Translations under genes and position numbers: made by a program
Origin: Arthrobacter sp. UNC362MFTsu5.1
Lineage (GTDB): Bacteria; Actinomycetota; Actinomycetes; Actinomycetales; Micrococcaceae
Direction of reading: 5' to 3'
Assembly: GCF_000685965.1 (NCBI RefSeq)
Contig: NZ_JMLE01000006.1
Span: forward strand, 124,001 to 188,000
Length of the DNA stretch: 64,000 nt
The notes under the pieces: model-generated
The model's input: only the letters and a program-made list of their open reading frames with translations
Told to the model about the DNA's origin: nothing
Database searches by the model: none
Shown: positions 1 through 8,473 of the stretch, in pieces
Position numbering within the stretch: position 1 is the first letter of the stretch
Layout of the letters: every line of letters begins with the position of its first letter

Positions 1-2217
1 CGCGAGGCACTGCAGCTGGGCCATAACTACATCGGCACGGAGCACATCCTGCTGGGGCTCATCCGCGAGGGTGAAGGTGTGGCTGCCCAGGTGCTGGTGA
101 AGCTCGGAGCGGACCTCAACCGCGTCCGCCAGCAGGTGATTCAGCTGCTCTCGGGCTACCAGGGCAAGGAGACCACCGGCGCAGGCGTCGGGGCCGGCCA
201 GCCGGAAGGAACTCCTGCAGGTTCCGTGGTCCTGGACCAGTTCGGCCGCAACCTGACCCAGGCTGCGCGCGAGAACAAGCTGGACCCGGTCATCGGGCGC
301 GAACAGGAAATGGAACGCGTCATGCAGGTCCTTTCCCGGCGCACCAAGAACAACCCCGTGCTCATCGGCGAACCCGGCGTCGGCAAGACCGCCGTCGTCG
401 AAGGACTCGCCCAGGCGATCGTCCGCGGGGACGTCCCGGAGACCATCAAGGACAAGCAGCTCTACACGCTGGACCTTGGATCCCTGGTGGCAGGCTCCCG
501 GTACCGCGGTGACTTCGAAGAGCGCCTGAAGAAGGTGCTCAAGGAGATCCGGACCCGCGGCGACATCATCCTGTTCATCGACGAGATCCACACCCTGGTG
601 GGTGCGGGTGCCGCCGAAGGCGCCATCGATGCCGCGTCCATCCTCAAGCCCATGCTGGCGCGAGGCGAGCTCCAGACCATCGGCGCCACCACGCTGGATG
701 AATACCGCAAGCACATCGAGAAAGATGCAGCGCTTGAGCGCCGCTTCCAGCCGATCCAGGTCAAGGAGCCTTCGGTGGCGCACGCCATCGAGATCCTCAA
801 GGGCCTGCGCGACCGCTATGAAGCGCACCACCGCGTGACCATCACCGACGGCGCCCTTGCCTCGGCAGCCAACCTGTCCGAACGCTACATCTCGGACCGC
901 TTCCTGCCGGACAAGGCCATCGACCTCATCGATGAAGCCGGTGCACGCCTGCGCATCCGCCGCATGACCGCTCCGCCGGAGCTGAAGGCCATGGACGAGC
1001 GCATCGCCGAACTCAAGATGGAGAAGGAGTCCGCGATTGACGCGCAGGACTTCGAAGGTGCCGCCTCGCTGCGCGACAAGGAGCAGAAGCTCATTGCCGA
1101 GCGTGCCGAGAAGGAACGCCACTGGAAGACCGGCGGCATGGACGACATCTCCGAGGTGGATGAGGATCTCATCGCCGAGGTGCTGGCGAATTCCACCGGT
1201 ATTCCCGTCTTCAAGCTGACCGAGGAAGAGTCCTCGCGACTGCTGAAGATGGAAAGCGAACTGCACAAGCGCGTCGTCGGCCAGGACGAGGCCATCAAGG
1301 CCCTGTCCCAGGCAATCCGCCGCACCCGTGCAGGCCTGAAGGACCCCAAGCGTCCGGGCGGTTCGTTCATCTTTGCCGGCCCCACCGGTGTCGGCAAGAC
1401 CGAGCTCGCCAAGGCCCTCGCGGAGTTCCTGTTCGGTGAAGAGGATGCCCTCATCACGCTGGACATGTCCGAATACTCCGAGAAGCACACGGTGTCGCGC
1501 CTCTTCGGTGCCCCTCCGGGCTACGTCGGCTACGAAGAAGGCGGGCAGCTGACCGAAAAGGTCCGCCGCCGTCCGTTCTCCGTAGTGCTGTTCGACGAAG
1601 TGGAAAAGGCCCACGCGGACCTCTTCAACTCACTGCTGCAGATTCTGGAAGACGGCCGCCTGACCGACTCCCAGGGCCGCGTGGTGGACTTCAAGAACAC
1701 GGTGATCATCATGACCACCAACCTCGGCACCCGGGACATCTCCAAGAGTGTCGCCACCGGCTTCCAGTCCGGCACGGACACGCAGACCGGCTACAACCGG
1801 ATGCGCGCCCGGGTCACTGAAGAGCTCAAGCAGCACTTCCGCCCCGAGTTCCTGAACCGTGTTGACGACGTTGTGGTCTTCCCGCAGCTGACCCAGGACG
1901 AGATCATCGAGATCGTCGACCTGTTCGTTGGCCGCCTCGAGAAGCGCCTCAAGGACAAGGACATGGGCATCGAGCTCACCAAGGCTGCCAAGGTTCTCCT
2001 GGCAACCCGCGGCTACGATCCCGCCATGGGTGCCCGGCCGCTGCGCCGCACCATCCAGCGCGAGATCGAGGACCAGCTGTCCGAGAAGATCCTCTTCGGG
2101 GAGATCCACGCGGGCGACATCGTAGTGGTGGATGTGGACGGCGAAGGCGACGACGCCAAGTTCACCTTCGAAGGAAACGCCAAGCCGCGCATCCCGGAAA
2201 TCGCTCCGAGCGTCTAA
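1..2217 (+). CDS. clpC: ClpC-type AAA+ unfoldase of the Clp protease (5' end outside window)
   Basis: The reading frame is open from base 1, so the N-terminus is cut off; 738 residues are visible, against about 820-850 for full ClpC. It is the ATP-driven unfoldase that feeds substrates to ClpP in the cytoplasm. Seen in order: the end of the Clp N-domain ([13 protein letters not shown]), first Walker [10 protein letters not shown] and Walker B LFIDEIH, a UVR-like segment in the middle domain ([13 protein letters not shown]), second Walker [10 protein letters not shown], the pore-loop region [12 protein letters not shown], and a typical C-terminal small domain. The middle domain marks ClpC rather than ClpA or ClpB. 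A strong terminator follows at once. Identity is certain; the start codon is not in the window. Confidence 0.97.
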   Translation, partial: REALQLGHNYIGTEHILLGLIREGEGVAAQVLVKLGADLNRVRQQVIQLLSGYQGKETTGAGVGAGQPEGTPAGSVVLDQFGRNLTQAARENKLDPVIGREQEMERVMQVLSRRTKNNPVLIGEPGVGKTAVVEGLAQAIVRGDVPETIKDKQLYTLDLGSLVAGSRYRGDFEERLKKVLKEIRTRGDIILFIDEIHTLVGAGAAEGAIDAASILKPMLARGELQTIGATTLDEYRKHIEKDAALERRFQPIQVKEPSVAHAIEILKGLRDRYEAHHRVTITDGALASAANLSERYISDRFLPDKAIDLIDEAGARLRIRRMTAPPELKAMDERIAELKMEKESAIDAQDFEGAASLRDKEQKLIAERAEKERHWKTGGMDDISEVDEDLIAEVLANSTGIPVFKLTEEESSRLLKMESELHKRVVGQDEAIKALSQAIRRTRAGLKDPKRPGGSFIFAGPTGVGKTELAKALAEFLFGEEDALITLDMSEYSEKHTVSRLFGAPPGYVGYEEGGQLTEKVRRRPFSVVLFDEVEKAHADLFNSLLQILEDGRLTDSQGRVVDFKNTVIIMTTNLGTRDISKSVATGFQSGTDTQTGYNRMRARVTEELKQHFRPEFLNRVDDVVVFPQLTQDEIIEIVDLFVGRLEKRLKDKDMGIELTKAAKVLLATRGYDPAMGARPLRRTIQREIEDQLSEKILFGEIHAGDIVVVDVDGEGDDAKFTFEGNAKPRIPEIAPSV

Positions 2218-2228
2218 GCATCACCGCC

Positions 2229-2265
2229 AAGGCCCGTCTGCTCCAAAAGGAGCCGGCGGGCCTTT
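2229..2265 (+). terminator. Rho-independent terminator after clpC
   Basis: An 8-bp outer stem (AAGGCCCG with CGGGCCTT) encloses a 5-bp inner stem GCTCC/GGAGC with an AAAA loop. It begins 12 bases after the clpC stop. The T run is short (TTT), as is common in high-GC actinobacteria. Confidence 0.75.
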
Positions 2266-2369
2266 CGCGTTGCCGCCGGGTTCCCGTGGCCGGGCCGGGC
2301 GCTGACCGTCGCCTCCAGCTCGGCGCCGTCGCCTTCAGCCTTTGCGTGGGCGGGGTGTGAAAGTAGTGT

Positions 2370-2384
2370 TTCACTAATAGTGAA
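2370..2384. promoter_or_regulatory. Perfect 15-bp palindrome, candidate operator for the S9 peptidase gene
   Basis: TTCACTAATAGTGAA has 7-bp perfect arms around one central base and lies 40 bases before the ATG at 2425. Its size and symmetry suit a TetR or GntR dimer. No regulator gene lies next to it, so the protein that binds is unknown. Confidence 0.45.
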
Positions 2385-2424
2385 CGTGCTGTGATCTGGC
2401 CCACGGTCGGTGTTGAATCTCTTC

Positions 2425-4545
2425 ATGGCTTCCCAAGACTCAGCGATCCTGAGCGAACAACCGGCGACCCCTTTCCACGATATTGACCACTACCTCGCCA
2501 TACCCCGGGTGAGCGGCCTGGCGCTGAGCCCGGACGGAAAGCGCCTGGTGACCACCGTCGCCACGCTCAACTCCAAAGGCACCGAGTACGTCACCGCCCT
2601 GTGGGAACTGGACCCCGCGGGTGAGAAGCATGCCCGGCGGATCACCCGCAGCGCCAAGGGCGAGGCGGGTGCTGCCTTTGCCTCCACCGGCGATCTCTAC
2701 TTCACGTCCGCCCGCCCCGATCCCGAGAGCCCGGACGACGAACCTGTCAGTGCACTCTGGCAGCTGCCCGCCGACGGCGGCGAGGCCCGGGTGGTCCTTT
2801 CGCGCGCGGGCGGAATCAGCCACGTGATGTCAGCCCGGGACACCGGGGCCACGTTTGTCACGGCCTCCGTCCTGGCAGGTTCCCCCGATGAGGAGGCGGA
2901 CGAAGCGCGGCGGAAGAGCCGCAAGGACAACAAAGTGTCCGCCATCCTCCACAGCGGCTACCCTGTGCGCTACTGGGATGCCGACCTGGGCCCGGACCAG
3001 CCGCGGATTTTCGCTGTCGAGCCAGGGGAGGGGAAGGAGCGGGGCAAGCCGGCAACGGTCGATGCCGCCGCGCCGCTGAAGCTCCGGAACCTGACGCCGG
3101 ACGCGGCAGGACTGTTGCGCAACGCGGATTCGGTGGTCAGCCCGGACGGCAGGACGATCTACACCAGCTTCGACAAACCCCTCGCCAAGGCCGACTCGCG
3201 CTCGGTCCTGGTGGCCGTCGACGTGGCCACAGCAACGCACAGGGTCCTGCTGGACCGCGAAGGCATGAGCTACTTTGCCGGGCCGGTGAGCCCTGACAAC
3301 CGCACACTGGTGGTGCTGAGCGAATCGGACAGCACTCCCCTCGAGGCTCCGCAGGTCAGGCTCCACCTGCTGGACGTCAGTGCGCCGGGGGATCCGGAAG
3401 CGAACCTCCGGCCGCTGGCCCGCGACTGGGACCGCTGGGCCATCAAGGCGGCGTGGCTGCCGGACGGCTCCGCCCTCCTGGTAACGGCCGACGACGACGG
3501 CGCGTCGCCGGTTTTCCGGATCACAGTTCCGGCGTCTGCCGGCGAAGCGAGGGTCACCCGGGTGACCCGGGACGCCGCCGCCTACACCGACGTCGTGGTT
3601 TCCCCGGACGGGCGCAGCGCCTACGCGCTGCGGAGTTCGTACGAATTTCCGCCCGAGGCAGTCCGGATCGACCTGGAGACCGGGGACGTCACCCGCCTCC
3701 AGGCTCCGGCTGAACGCCCGCACATCCAGGGCTCCCTGGAGCGCCTTGACACGACCGCCGCCGACGGCACGCGGGTGCCCGCCTACCTTGCCCTGCCGGA
3801 CGGCGCCTCCGCGCAGGAACCGGTGCCGCTGCTCCTCTGGATCCACGGCGGACCCCTGGGCTCGTGGAACGCATGGACGTGGCGCTGGAACCCGTGGCTG
3901 CTGGTGGCCAAGGGCTACGCCGTCCTGCTGCCGGATCCGGCCCTTTCCACCGGCTACGGGCAGTCCTTCATCCAGCGCGGCTGGGGAGAGTGGGGGAAGG
4001 CGCCCTTCACGGACCTTATGGAAATTACGGACGCCGTCGTGGAGCGCCCCGACATTGACGCGGAGCGTACAGCTGCCATGGGCGGCTCCTTCGGCGGCTA
4101 TATGGCGAACTGGGTGGCAGGCCAGACGGACCGCTTCGGCGCCATCGTCACCCACGCAAGCCTGTGGGCCCTGGACCAGTTCGGCCCCACCACCGACGCC
4201 TCGCAGTACTGGCTGAAGGAAATGACGGCCGAGATGGCGATGGCGAACTCGCCGCACCTGCACGTCGAGAAAATCAGCACGCCCATGCTGGTGATCCACG
4301 GCGACAAGGACTACCGCGTGCCCATTGGCGAGGGCCTGAGGCTCTGGTACGAGCTGCTGTCCAAATCGCAGCTGGCAGCGGACAGCGACGGCCGGACGCC
4401 ACACCGTTTCCTCTACTACCCGGACGAGAACCACTGGATCCTGCAGCCGCAGCACGCCAAGGTCTGGTACGGGGTCGTCGAGCACTTCCTGGCGAAGAAC
4501 GTGCTGGGCAGCGACCTGCCGTTGCCGCCGGATCTGGGGCTCTAG
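2425..4545 (+). CDS. S9 family peptidase (prolyl oligopeptidase / acylaminoacyl-peptidase type)
   Basis: 706 residues, cytoplasmic (no signal peptide). The N-terminal 420 or so residues are a WD40-like beta-propeller; the rest is an alpha/beta hydrolase. The catalytic triad is readable: Ser555 in GGSFGGYM, Asp629 in HGDKDYRVP and His670 in DENHWIL. Such enzymes cut short peptides or release acylated N-terminal residues. GTG at 2410 is also in frame, but neither start has a good ribosome site; ATG 2425 was chosen because a -10-like TTGAAT ends exactly 6 bases before it, which would suit a leaderless mRNA. A palindrome lies upstream. Substrate preference cannot be read from the sequence. Confidence 0.9.
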   Translation: MASQDSAILSEQPATPFHDIDHYLAIPRVSGLALSPDGKRLVTTVATLNSKGTEYVTALWELDPAGEKHARRITRSAKGEAGAAFASTGDLYFTSARPDPESPDDEPVSALWQLPADGGEARVVLSRAGGISHVMSARDTGATFVTASVLAGSPDEEADEARRKSRKDNKVSAILHSGYPVRYWDADLGPDQPRIFAVEPGEGKERGKPATVDAAAPLKLRNLTPDAAGLLRNADSVVSPDGRTIYTSFDKPLAKADSRSVLVAVDVATATHRVLLDREGMSYFAGPVSPDNRTLVVLSESDSTPLEAPQVRLHLLDVSAPGDPEANLRPLARDWDRWAIKAAWLPDGSALLVTADDDGASPVFRITVPASAGEARVTRVTRDAAAYTDVVVSPDGRSAYALRSSYEFPPEAVRIDLETGDVTRLQAPAERPHIQGSLERLDTTAADGTRVPAYLALPDGASAQEPVPLLLWIHGGPLGSWNAWTWRWNPWLLVAKGYAVLLPDPALSTGYGQSFIQRGWGEWGKAPFTDLMEITDAVVERPDIDAERTAAMGGSFGGYMANWVAGQTDRFGAIVTHASLWALDQFGPTTDASQYWLKEMTAEMAMANSPHLHVEKISTPMLVIHGDKDYRVPIGEGLRLWYELLSKSQLAADSDGRTPHRFLYYPDENHWILQPQHAKVWYGVVEHFLAKNVLGSDLPLPPDLGL

Positions 4546-4567
4546 CCGGACGGAGGTCGGCCGTAAG

Positions 4568-5086
4568 ATGGGGGCTGTGACTGAGACCTTCCGCATCCGC
4601 CCTGCCCGCACCAGCGATGTAGCTGCCATCAAGCGCCTGGTGGCTCCGCTGGCGGACAAGAGGATCCTGATGGCCAAGGAAACGGTGGCCTATTACGAAA
4701 GCCTGCAGGAGTTCAGGATCGCGGAGTCGGCCGACGGCGAGGTGATCGGCTGCGGCGCCCTGCACGTCATGTGGGAGGACCTCGCCGAGGTGCGCACCCT
4801 CGCGGCCTCGGACGCGTGGCGGGGCAAGGGCGTGGGCCACGTCCTGGTGGAAAGCCTGCTGGAAGAGGCCAGGGCGCTGGGCGTCTCGCGCGTGTTCTGC
4901 CTGACGTTCGAGGTGGATTTCTTCAAGAAACACGGCTTCGATGTCATGGCTGACCAGACGGCCGTTGACCCTGTTGTCTATTCCGAGCTGCTCCGCTCGC
5001 ATGACGAAGGTGTGGCGGAATTCCTGGACCTCGCCCGGGTGAAGCCGAACACGCTGGGCAACACCCGGATGATCAAGGCCCTCTAG
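4568..5086 (+). CDS. argA: Amino-acid N-acetyltransferase (short actinobacterial ArgA, N-acetylglutamate synthase)
   Basis: 172 residues with one GNAT fold. It would acetylate L-glutamate (or glutamine) with acetyl-CoA, the first step of arginine synthesis. The acetyl-CoA loop WRGKGVGH is present, and the segments IGCGALHVMW, FFKKHGF and VKPNTLGNTRM match the short mycobacterial-type ArgA closely, which separates it from a general GNAT. GGAGG at 4552-4556 lies 11 bases before ATG 4568; GTG 4577 is a possible later start. It follows the S9 peptidase gene by 22 bases on the same strand and may be co-transcribed with it. Confidence 0.85.
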   Translation: MGAVTETFRIRPARTSDVAAIKRLVAPLADKRILMAKETVAYYESLQEFRIAESADGEVIGCGALHVMWEDLAEVRTLAASDAWRGKGVGHVLVESLLEEARALGVSRVFCLTFEVDFFKKHGFDVMADQTAVDPVVYSELLRSHDEGVAEFLDLARVKPNTLGNTRMIKAL

Positions 5087-5163
5087 CCCCGTCACGTCGC
5101 AGGCGTGCCCGGTACCATCCATAATGTCGTATTTCTAAACTCTTCCCATATATCGAATCGATG

Positions 5164-5169
5164 TATAAA
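5164..5169 (+). promoter_or_regulatory. Candidate -10 element in an AT-rich island
   Basis: TATAAA preceded by TG (TGTATAAAAT context) lies in a clearly AT-richer stretch, about 5120-5220, in otherwise very GC-rich DNA. The palindrome ATCGAATCGAT (5152-5162) touches it. No good -35 is visible at 17 bases, so it may be an extended -10 promoter. It points at the possible small ORF at 5225. Confidence 0.35.
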
Positions 5170-5224
5170 ATTAATCAAGCCTGCCAGTAACACCAGAATC
5201 CCGAAACCACTTCAAAGGACAGAA

Positions 5225-5389
5225 ATGCGCGAGCACGCCATTTTTCCGGATTTTTCGGCGTTTCAAATGGACCTGCCGACAGTACTGACTCGAAGGGATC
5301 CGCTGAGTCAGCCCTGCGAGTCCTCGGCATTCCACATAGGCGCCGCGGCGTGGCCGGATTTCCTCCCGGCATCCTGGGGGAAGCGCTGA
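5225..5389 (+). CDS. Possible small protein (54 aa), unknown
   Basis: The ATG is preceded by AAAGGA at 5214-5219 with 5 bases spacing, the best ribosome site in this interval. The frame runs 54 codons and ends 30 bases before an intrinsic terminator. The product (begins MREHAIFPDFSAFQ, ends LPASWGKR) has no signal peptide, membrane segment or motif I know. The same frame is open upstream to 5105, but that part has no ribosome site. The unit could equally encode a non-coding RNA of about 280 nt, or be a decayed gene. Apart from this the 490-base interval between argA and dhaK holds only the promoter-like site and the terminator. Confidence 0.3.
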   Translation: MREHAIFPDFSAFQMDLPTVLTRRDPLSQPCESSAFHIGAAAWPDFLPASWGKR

Positions 5390-5419
5390 ACCCGGCCGGG
5401 GGACACAAGCTGGAAGGGG

Positions 5420-5454
5420 AAGGGACAGTCTATTGGGGGCTGTCCCTTTCTTTT
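5420..5454 (+). terminator. Intrinsic terminator
   Basis: A perfect 9-bp stem AAGGGACAG/CTGTCCCTT with an 11-base loop is followed by TTTCTTTT. It is one of the most canonical terminators in the window, although it stands 334 bases after the argA stop, which implies a separate transcript ending here. Confidence 0.75.
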
Positions 5455-5576
5455 GCCCTCGCTGAACCGGCCTCCGGCGCCGGCTGAACCAGCCGATTCG
5501 ACAGAGCGCTACCGTTGCCCGGGCCGCGGTAGTACTGTCAAGACAAAGCCGCCAGGACACTCCAGGGAGCACTCCA

Positions 5577-6578
5577 ATGAAGAAGCTGATCAACGATCCC
5601 CGCGCTGTAGTGGACGAGTCCGTGGAAGGCTTCGGCCTGGCCCACGCAGACCTCGTAACCGTCAGTGCCGAGCCGAAATTCATTACCCGCAAGGACGCCC
5701 CGGTGGCAGGGAAAGTGGGCCTTGTCAGCGGCGGCGGCAGCGGCCACGAGCCGCTTCACGGCGGCTTCGTGGGGCTGGGAATGCTCGACGCCGCTGTGCC
5801 GGGTGCCGTCTTCACCTCGCCCACGCCCGACCAGATCATTCCGGCCACCCTGGCCGTGAATTCCGGCGCCGGTGTGGTGCACATCGTCAAGAACTACACC
5901 GGCGACGTCCTGAATTTCGAAACGGCCGCCGAAATGGCGGAGGCCGAAGGCGTGCAGGTGCGGACTGTCCTGGTCAATGACGACGTCGCGGTTGAAGACT
6001 CGCTGTACACGGCCGGCCGGCGCGGCGTGGGCGGCACCGTCCTGGTCGAGAAGATCGCCGGTGCGGCCGCGGAACGCGGCGATGACCTGGACGGCGTCGC
6101 CGCCATCGGAGACCGCGTCAACCAGAACGTGCGCAGCATGGGCGTGGCACTGACCGCCTGCACGGTCCCCCACGCCGGTACGCCCAGCTTTGATTTGGAA
6201 GAGAACGAAATCGAAATCGGCATCGGCATCCACGGTGAGCCCGGGCGGCACCGGATCCCCATGGAAAATGCCGACGGCATCACCGACCGACTCCTGGAGC
6301 CCATCCTGTCCGACCTCGGCATCGCCTCCGGCGACAAGGTCCTCCTGTTCGTGAACGGCATGGGCGGCACCCCGCAGAGCGAGCTGTACATCGTCTACCG
6401 CCGCGCGGCGCAGGTGCTCGCGGAGAAGGGCGTCACGGTGGAACGGTCCCTGGTGGGCAACTACATCACCTCCCTCGAGATGCAGGGCTGCTCCATCACG
6501 GTGCTGCGGCTCGACGATGAACTCACCACGCTCTGGGATGCGCCGGTCCACACCGCTGCGCTGCGATGGGGCATCTGA
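5577..6578 (+). CDS. dhaK: Dihydroxyacetone kinase subunit DhaK
   Basis: 333 residues. It binds dihydroxyacetone covalently and hands it to DhaL for phosphorylation to dihydroxyacetone phosphate. [10 protein letters not shown] around His57 and the Asp in NYTGD (Asp110) form the active site; His219 in IGIHGEPG is the expected hemiaminal-forming residue (His218 in the E. coli protein). GGGAG at 5565-5569 supports ATG 5577. It is the first gene of a tight dhaKLM operon. The presence of a dhaM partner shows a PTS-driven enzyme rather than the ATP-dependent single-chain kinase. Confidence 0.95.
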   Translation: MKKLINDPRAVVDESVEGFGLAHADLVTVSAEPKFITRKDAPVAGKVGLVSGGGSGHEPLHGGFVGLGMLDAAVPGAVFTSPTPDQIIPATLAVNSGAGVVHIVKNYTGDVLNFETAAEMAEAEGVQVRTVLVNDDVAVEDSLYTAGRRGVGGTVLVEKIAGAAAERGDDLDGVAAIGDRVNQNVRSMGVALTACTVPHAGTPSFDLEENEIEIGIGIHGEPGRHRIPMENADGITDRLLEPILSDLGIASGDKVLLFVNGMGGTPQSELYIVYRRAAQVLAEKGVTVERSLVGNYITSLEMQGCSITVLRLDDELTTLWDAPVHTAALRWGI

Positions 6579-6580
6579 CA

Positions 6581-7213
6581 GTGGGACTGGACGTTGACTG
6601 GGCGGTACGATGGCTCACCCTTTCCGCGCAGGCCATGGCGGACCACCGCGTGGAACTGATCGAACTGGACCGGGCCATCGGGGATTCCGATCACGGTGAA
6701 AACATGGACCGCGGCTTCAAGGCCGTGATGGAGAGGCTCGCAGAGGCGCCGCCCGCCACGCCGGGAGCGGCGCTGAAGCTCACGGCCATGGCCCTGATGT
6801 CCAAGGTGGGCGGCGCGGCAGGACCCCTCTACGGGACTGCCTTCCTGCGCGCCTCCACCTCGCTGGGCGACACCACGGACATCGACCCCGGGGCCTTGGC
6901 TGTTGCCATTCAGGCCGCCCGCGACGGCATTGTGGCCCGTGGCAAGGCCGAATCCGGCGACAAGACCATGGTGGACGCGTGGACCCCCGCCGTCGATGCT
7001 GCGGCAGCGCAGGCCGCTGCAGGGGACGGGGACGTCCTCAAGGTCCTCCTGGCGGCGGCGGAAGCCGCCGAGGCGGGTGCCGTGGCCACCGATCCGCTGA
7101 TCGCCCGCAAGGGCCGGGCCAGCTACCTGGGGGAGCGGAGCGCGGGCCACCGCGATCCCGGCGCCGTGTCCACCGCCCTCATCCTGCGCGCTGCGGCCGG
7201 GGCAGCCGAGTGA
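6581..7213 (+). CDS. dhaL: Dihydroxyacetone kinase ADP-binding subunit DhaL
   Basis: 210 residues from GTG 6581. DhaL carries tightly bound ADP/ATP with two Mg ions and phosphorylates the substrate held on DhaK. The metal-binding aspartates are in GDSDHGENMDRG near the N-terminus; KVGGAAGPLYGTAF and GDKTMVDAW are typical DhaL segments. ATG 6566 is an alternative start that would overlap dhaK by 13 bases, but it has no ribosome site, while GGGG lies 9 bases before the GTG. The 3' end overlaps dhaM by 4 bases, so translation is probably coupled. Confidence 0.92.
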   Translation: MGLDVDWAVRWLTLSAQAMADHRVELIELDRAIGDSDHGENMDRGFKAVMERLAEAPPATPGAALKLTAMALMSKVGGAAGPLYGTAFLRASTSLGDTTDIDPGALAVAIQAARDGIVARGKAESGDKTMVDAWTPAVDAAAAQAAAGDGDVLKVLLAAAEAAEAGAVATDPLIARKGRASYLGERSAGHRDPGAVSTALILRAAAGAAE

Positions 7214-7884
7214 CGGTCCGCCTGGTGGTGGTCTCCCATAGCGAAAAGATCGCCGACGGCGCGGTGGAGCTGGCGGCCCAAATGGCACCCGACGTCGTGA
7301 TCCTCCCCGCGGGCGGTACCGACGACGGCCGGATCGGCACCAGCCTGGAGAAGGTGATGGCCGCCCTCGAACAGGCCGCCGGCGATGACGGAATCGTGGT
7401 GCTGACGGACCTCGGCTCCGCCGTGATGACGGCCGAATCAGCAGTGGAGTTCCTGCCGGACCCGGACACGGTCCTGTTGGCCGACGCGCCGCTGGTGGAG
7501 GGGCTGGTGGCGGCTGCCGTTGCGGCGCAGGCCGGGGCGGACGCCGCCGGAGTGAAGCAGGCGGCGGAAGCGGTGCGCCGTGCAGCTGCCCCGGAGGCGC
7601 CGTCGGAGGCGGAAACAGTGGGGCCGCCGGACGCTACGGGCGATTTTGAGCTGGTCAACCAGGCCGGCATGCATGCGCGGCCCGCAGCGAAGATCGCCGG
7701 GGGGATCTCGGGCCTGGAAGCCGAGGTGACCGTCAACGGCGTGGACGGTGCGTCCATGACCGGCCTCATGACCCTGGGCGCGGGCAGGGGATCGATCCTC
7801 CACGTCGAGGCCTGGGGGCCGGACGCGGCCAAAGCTGTGAAGTACGTCGGCGGACTGGTGGAGGCAGGGTTCGGCGAGCCCTGA
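7210..7884 (+). CDS. dhaM: DhaM: PTS mannose-type EIIA domain fused to HPr
   Basis: 224 residues from GTG 7210, overlapping dhaL by 4 bases. Residues 1-130 are a mannose-type EIIA domain with phospho-acceptor His10 (VVVSHSEK); after an Ala/Glu-rich linker, residues 143-224 are an HPr domain with His155 in GMHARPAAK. Ser182 sits where HPr has its regulatory serine. It passes phosphate from enzyme I to the ADP on DhaL. E. coli DhaM also carries part of enzyme I, which is absent here, so general EI encoded elsewhere must phosphorylate the HPr domain. Confidence 0.92.
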   Translation: MTVRLVVVSHSEKIADGAVELAAQMAPDVVILPAGGTDDGRIGTSLEKVMAALEQAAGDDGIVVLTDLGSAVMTAESAVEFLPDPDTVLLADAPLVEGLVAAAVAAQAGADAAGVKQAAEAVRRAAAPEAPSEAETVGPPDATGDFELVNQAGMHARPAAKIAGGISGLEAEVTVNGVDGASMTGLMTLGAGRGSILHVEAWGPDAAKAVKYVGGLVEAGFGEP

Positions 7885-7898
7885 CTTGCGGCCTGTAG

Positions 7899-8396
7899 TT
7901 ACGGTGACTGCCGGAGGCCGTCGGCATCCAGCACCACGCCGGCCGTGATGAACTTTCCGCACTGCTCGCCGTAGGGATACTCGGCCCTGGGCATAAAGCT
8001 GAGCCTGCGCTCGGGCAGCGGCGTCCCCGCAGTGGACGTGCCGGTGGCAGTGGCGTCAATGCGCGATTCGGTCAGGACGTCCATCATCAGCATGCCGGTG
8101 AGCGTGCCGTCCGGGGAGGACGTTGCGGAGCACGTGCCGTCCGGGCCGGCCGAGGGCTCGCAGCCCTGGTCCACCGTGGTGCTGCCCGGCATCAGCTCAA
8201 GGTCGGCTTCCCGGCATGTTCCGTCCTGGCAGGCCTTGAGGTGGATGGCCTCGACCTCGGGCACATAGCTGGCAGCCACGGTCAGCGCCACCACGGACGC
8301 CTGCGCGATTGCCGGGCACGGCACTGCCTCGGGCATGCACGCGGACGGGATCAGCGACGTCGTGACCGCTGCCAGAAGTACCCCAACGCTGCGCAT
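7899..8396 (-). CDS. Secreted or lipoprotein hypothetical protein
   Basis: 165 residues, no family recognised. The N-terminus has an export signal (MRSVGVLLAAVTTSLIP) ending in SAC, a weak lipobox because proline stands at -3. The mature part is rich in Ala, Thr and Gly with five further cysteines (CPAI, ACQDGTC, GCEP, GTCSA, EQCGK), which suggests disulfides outside the cell. It lies 77 bases downstream of mutY on the same strand and converges on dhaM with a 14-base gap. Confidence 0.6.
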   Translation of the reverse strand: MRSVGVLLAAVTTSLIPSACMPEAVPCPAIAQASVVALTVAASYVPEVEAIHLKACQDGTCREADLELMPGSTTVDQGCEPSAGPDGTCSATSSPDGTLTGMLMMDVLTESRIDATATGTSTAGTPLPERRLSFMPRAEYPYGEQCGKFITAGVVLDADGLRQSP

Positions 8397-8473
8397 GCTT
8401 CAGGGTAGGTCCGCAGGCTCGGGCCGCACCAGCACAGGGTGGTTCCAGTTCCGGAACGAATGCATAACGGGCG

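Noticed and set aside
2830..4677. 615-codon minus-strand open frame
   Set aside because: Antisense to the S9 peptidase, with arginine/valine-rich non-protein-like sequence and no family resemblance.
5105..5224. Upstream extension of the small ORF at 5225
   Set aside because: The added residues come from the AT-rich promoter-like region and have no ribosome site; the start at 5225 is better supported.
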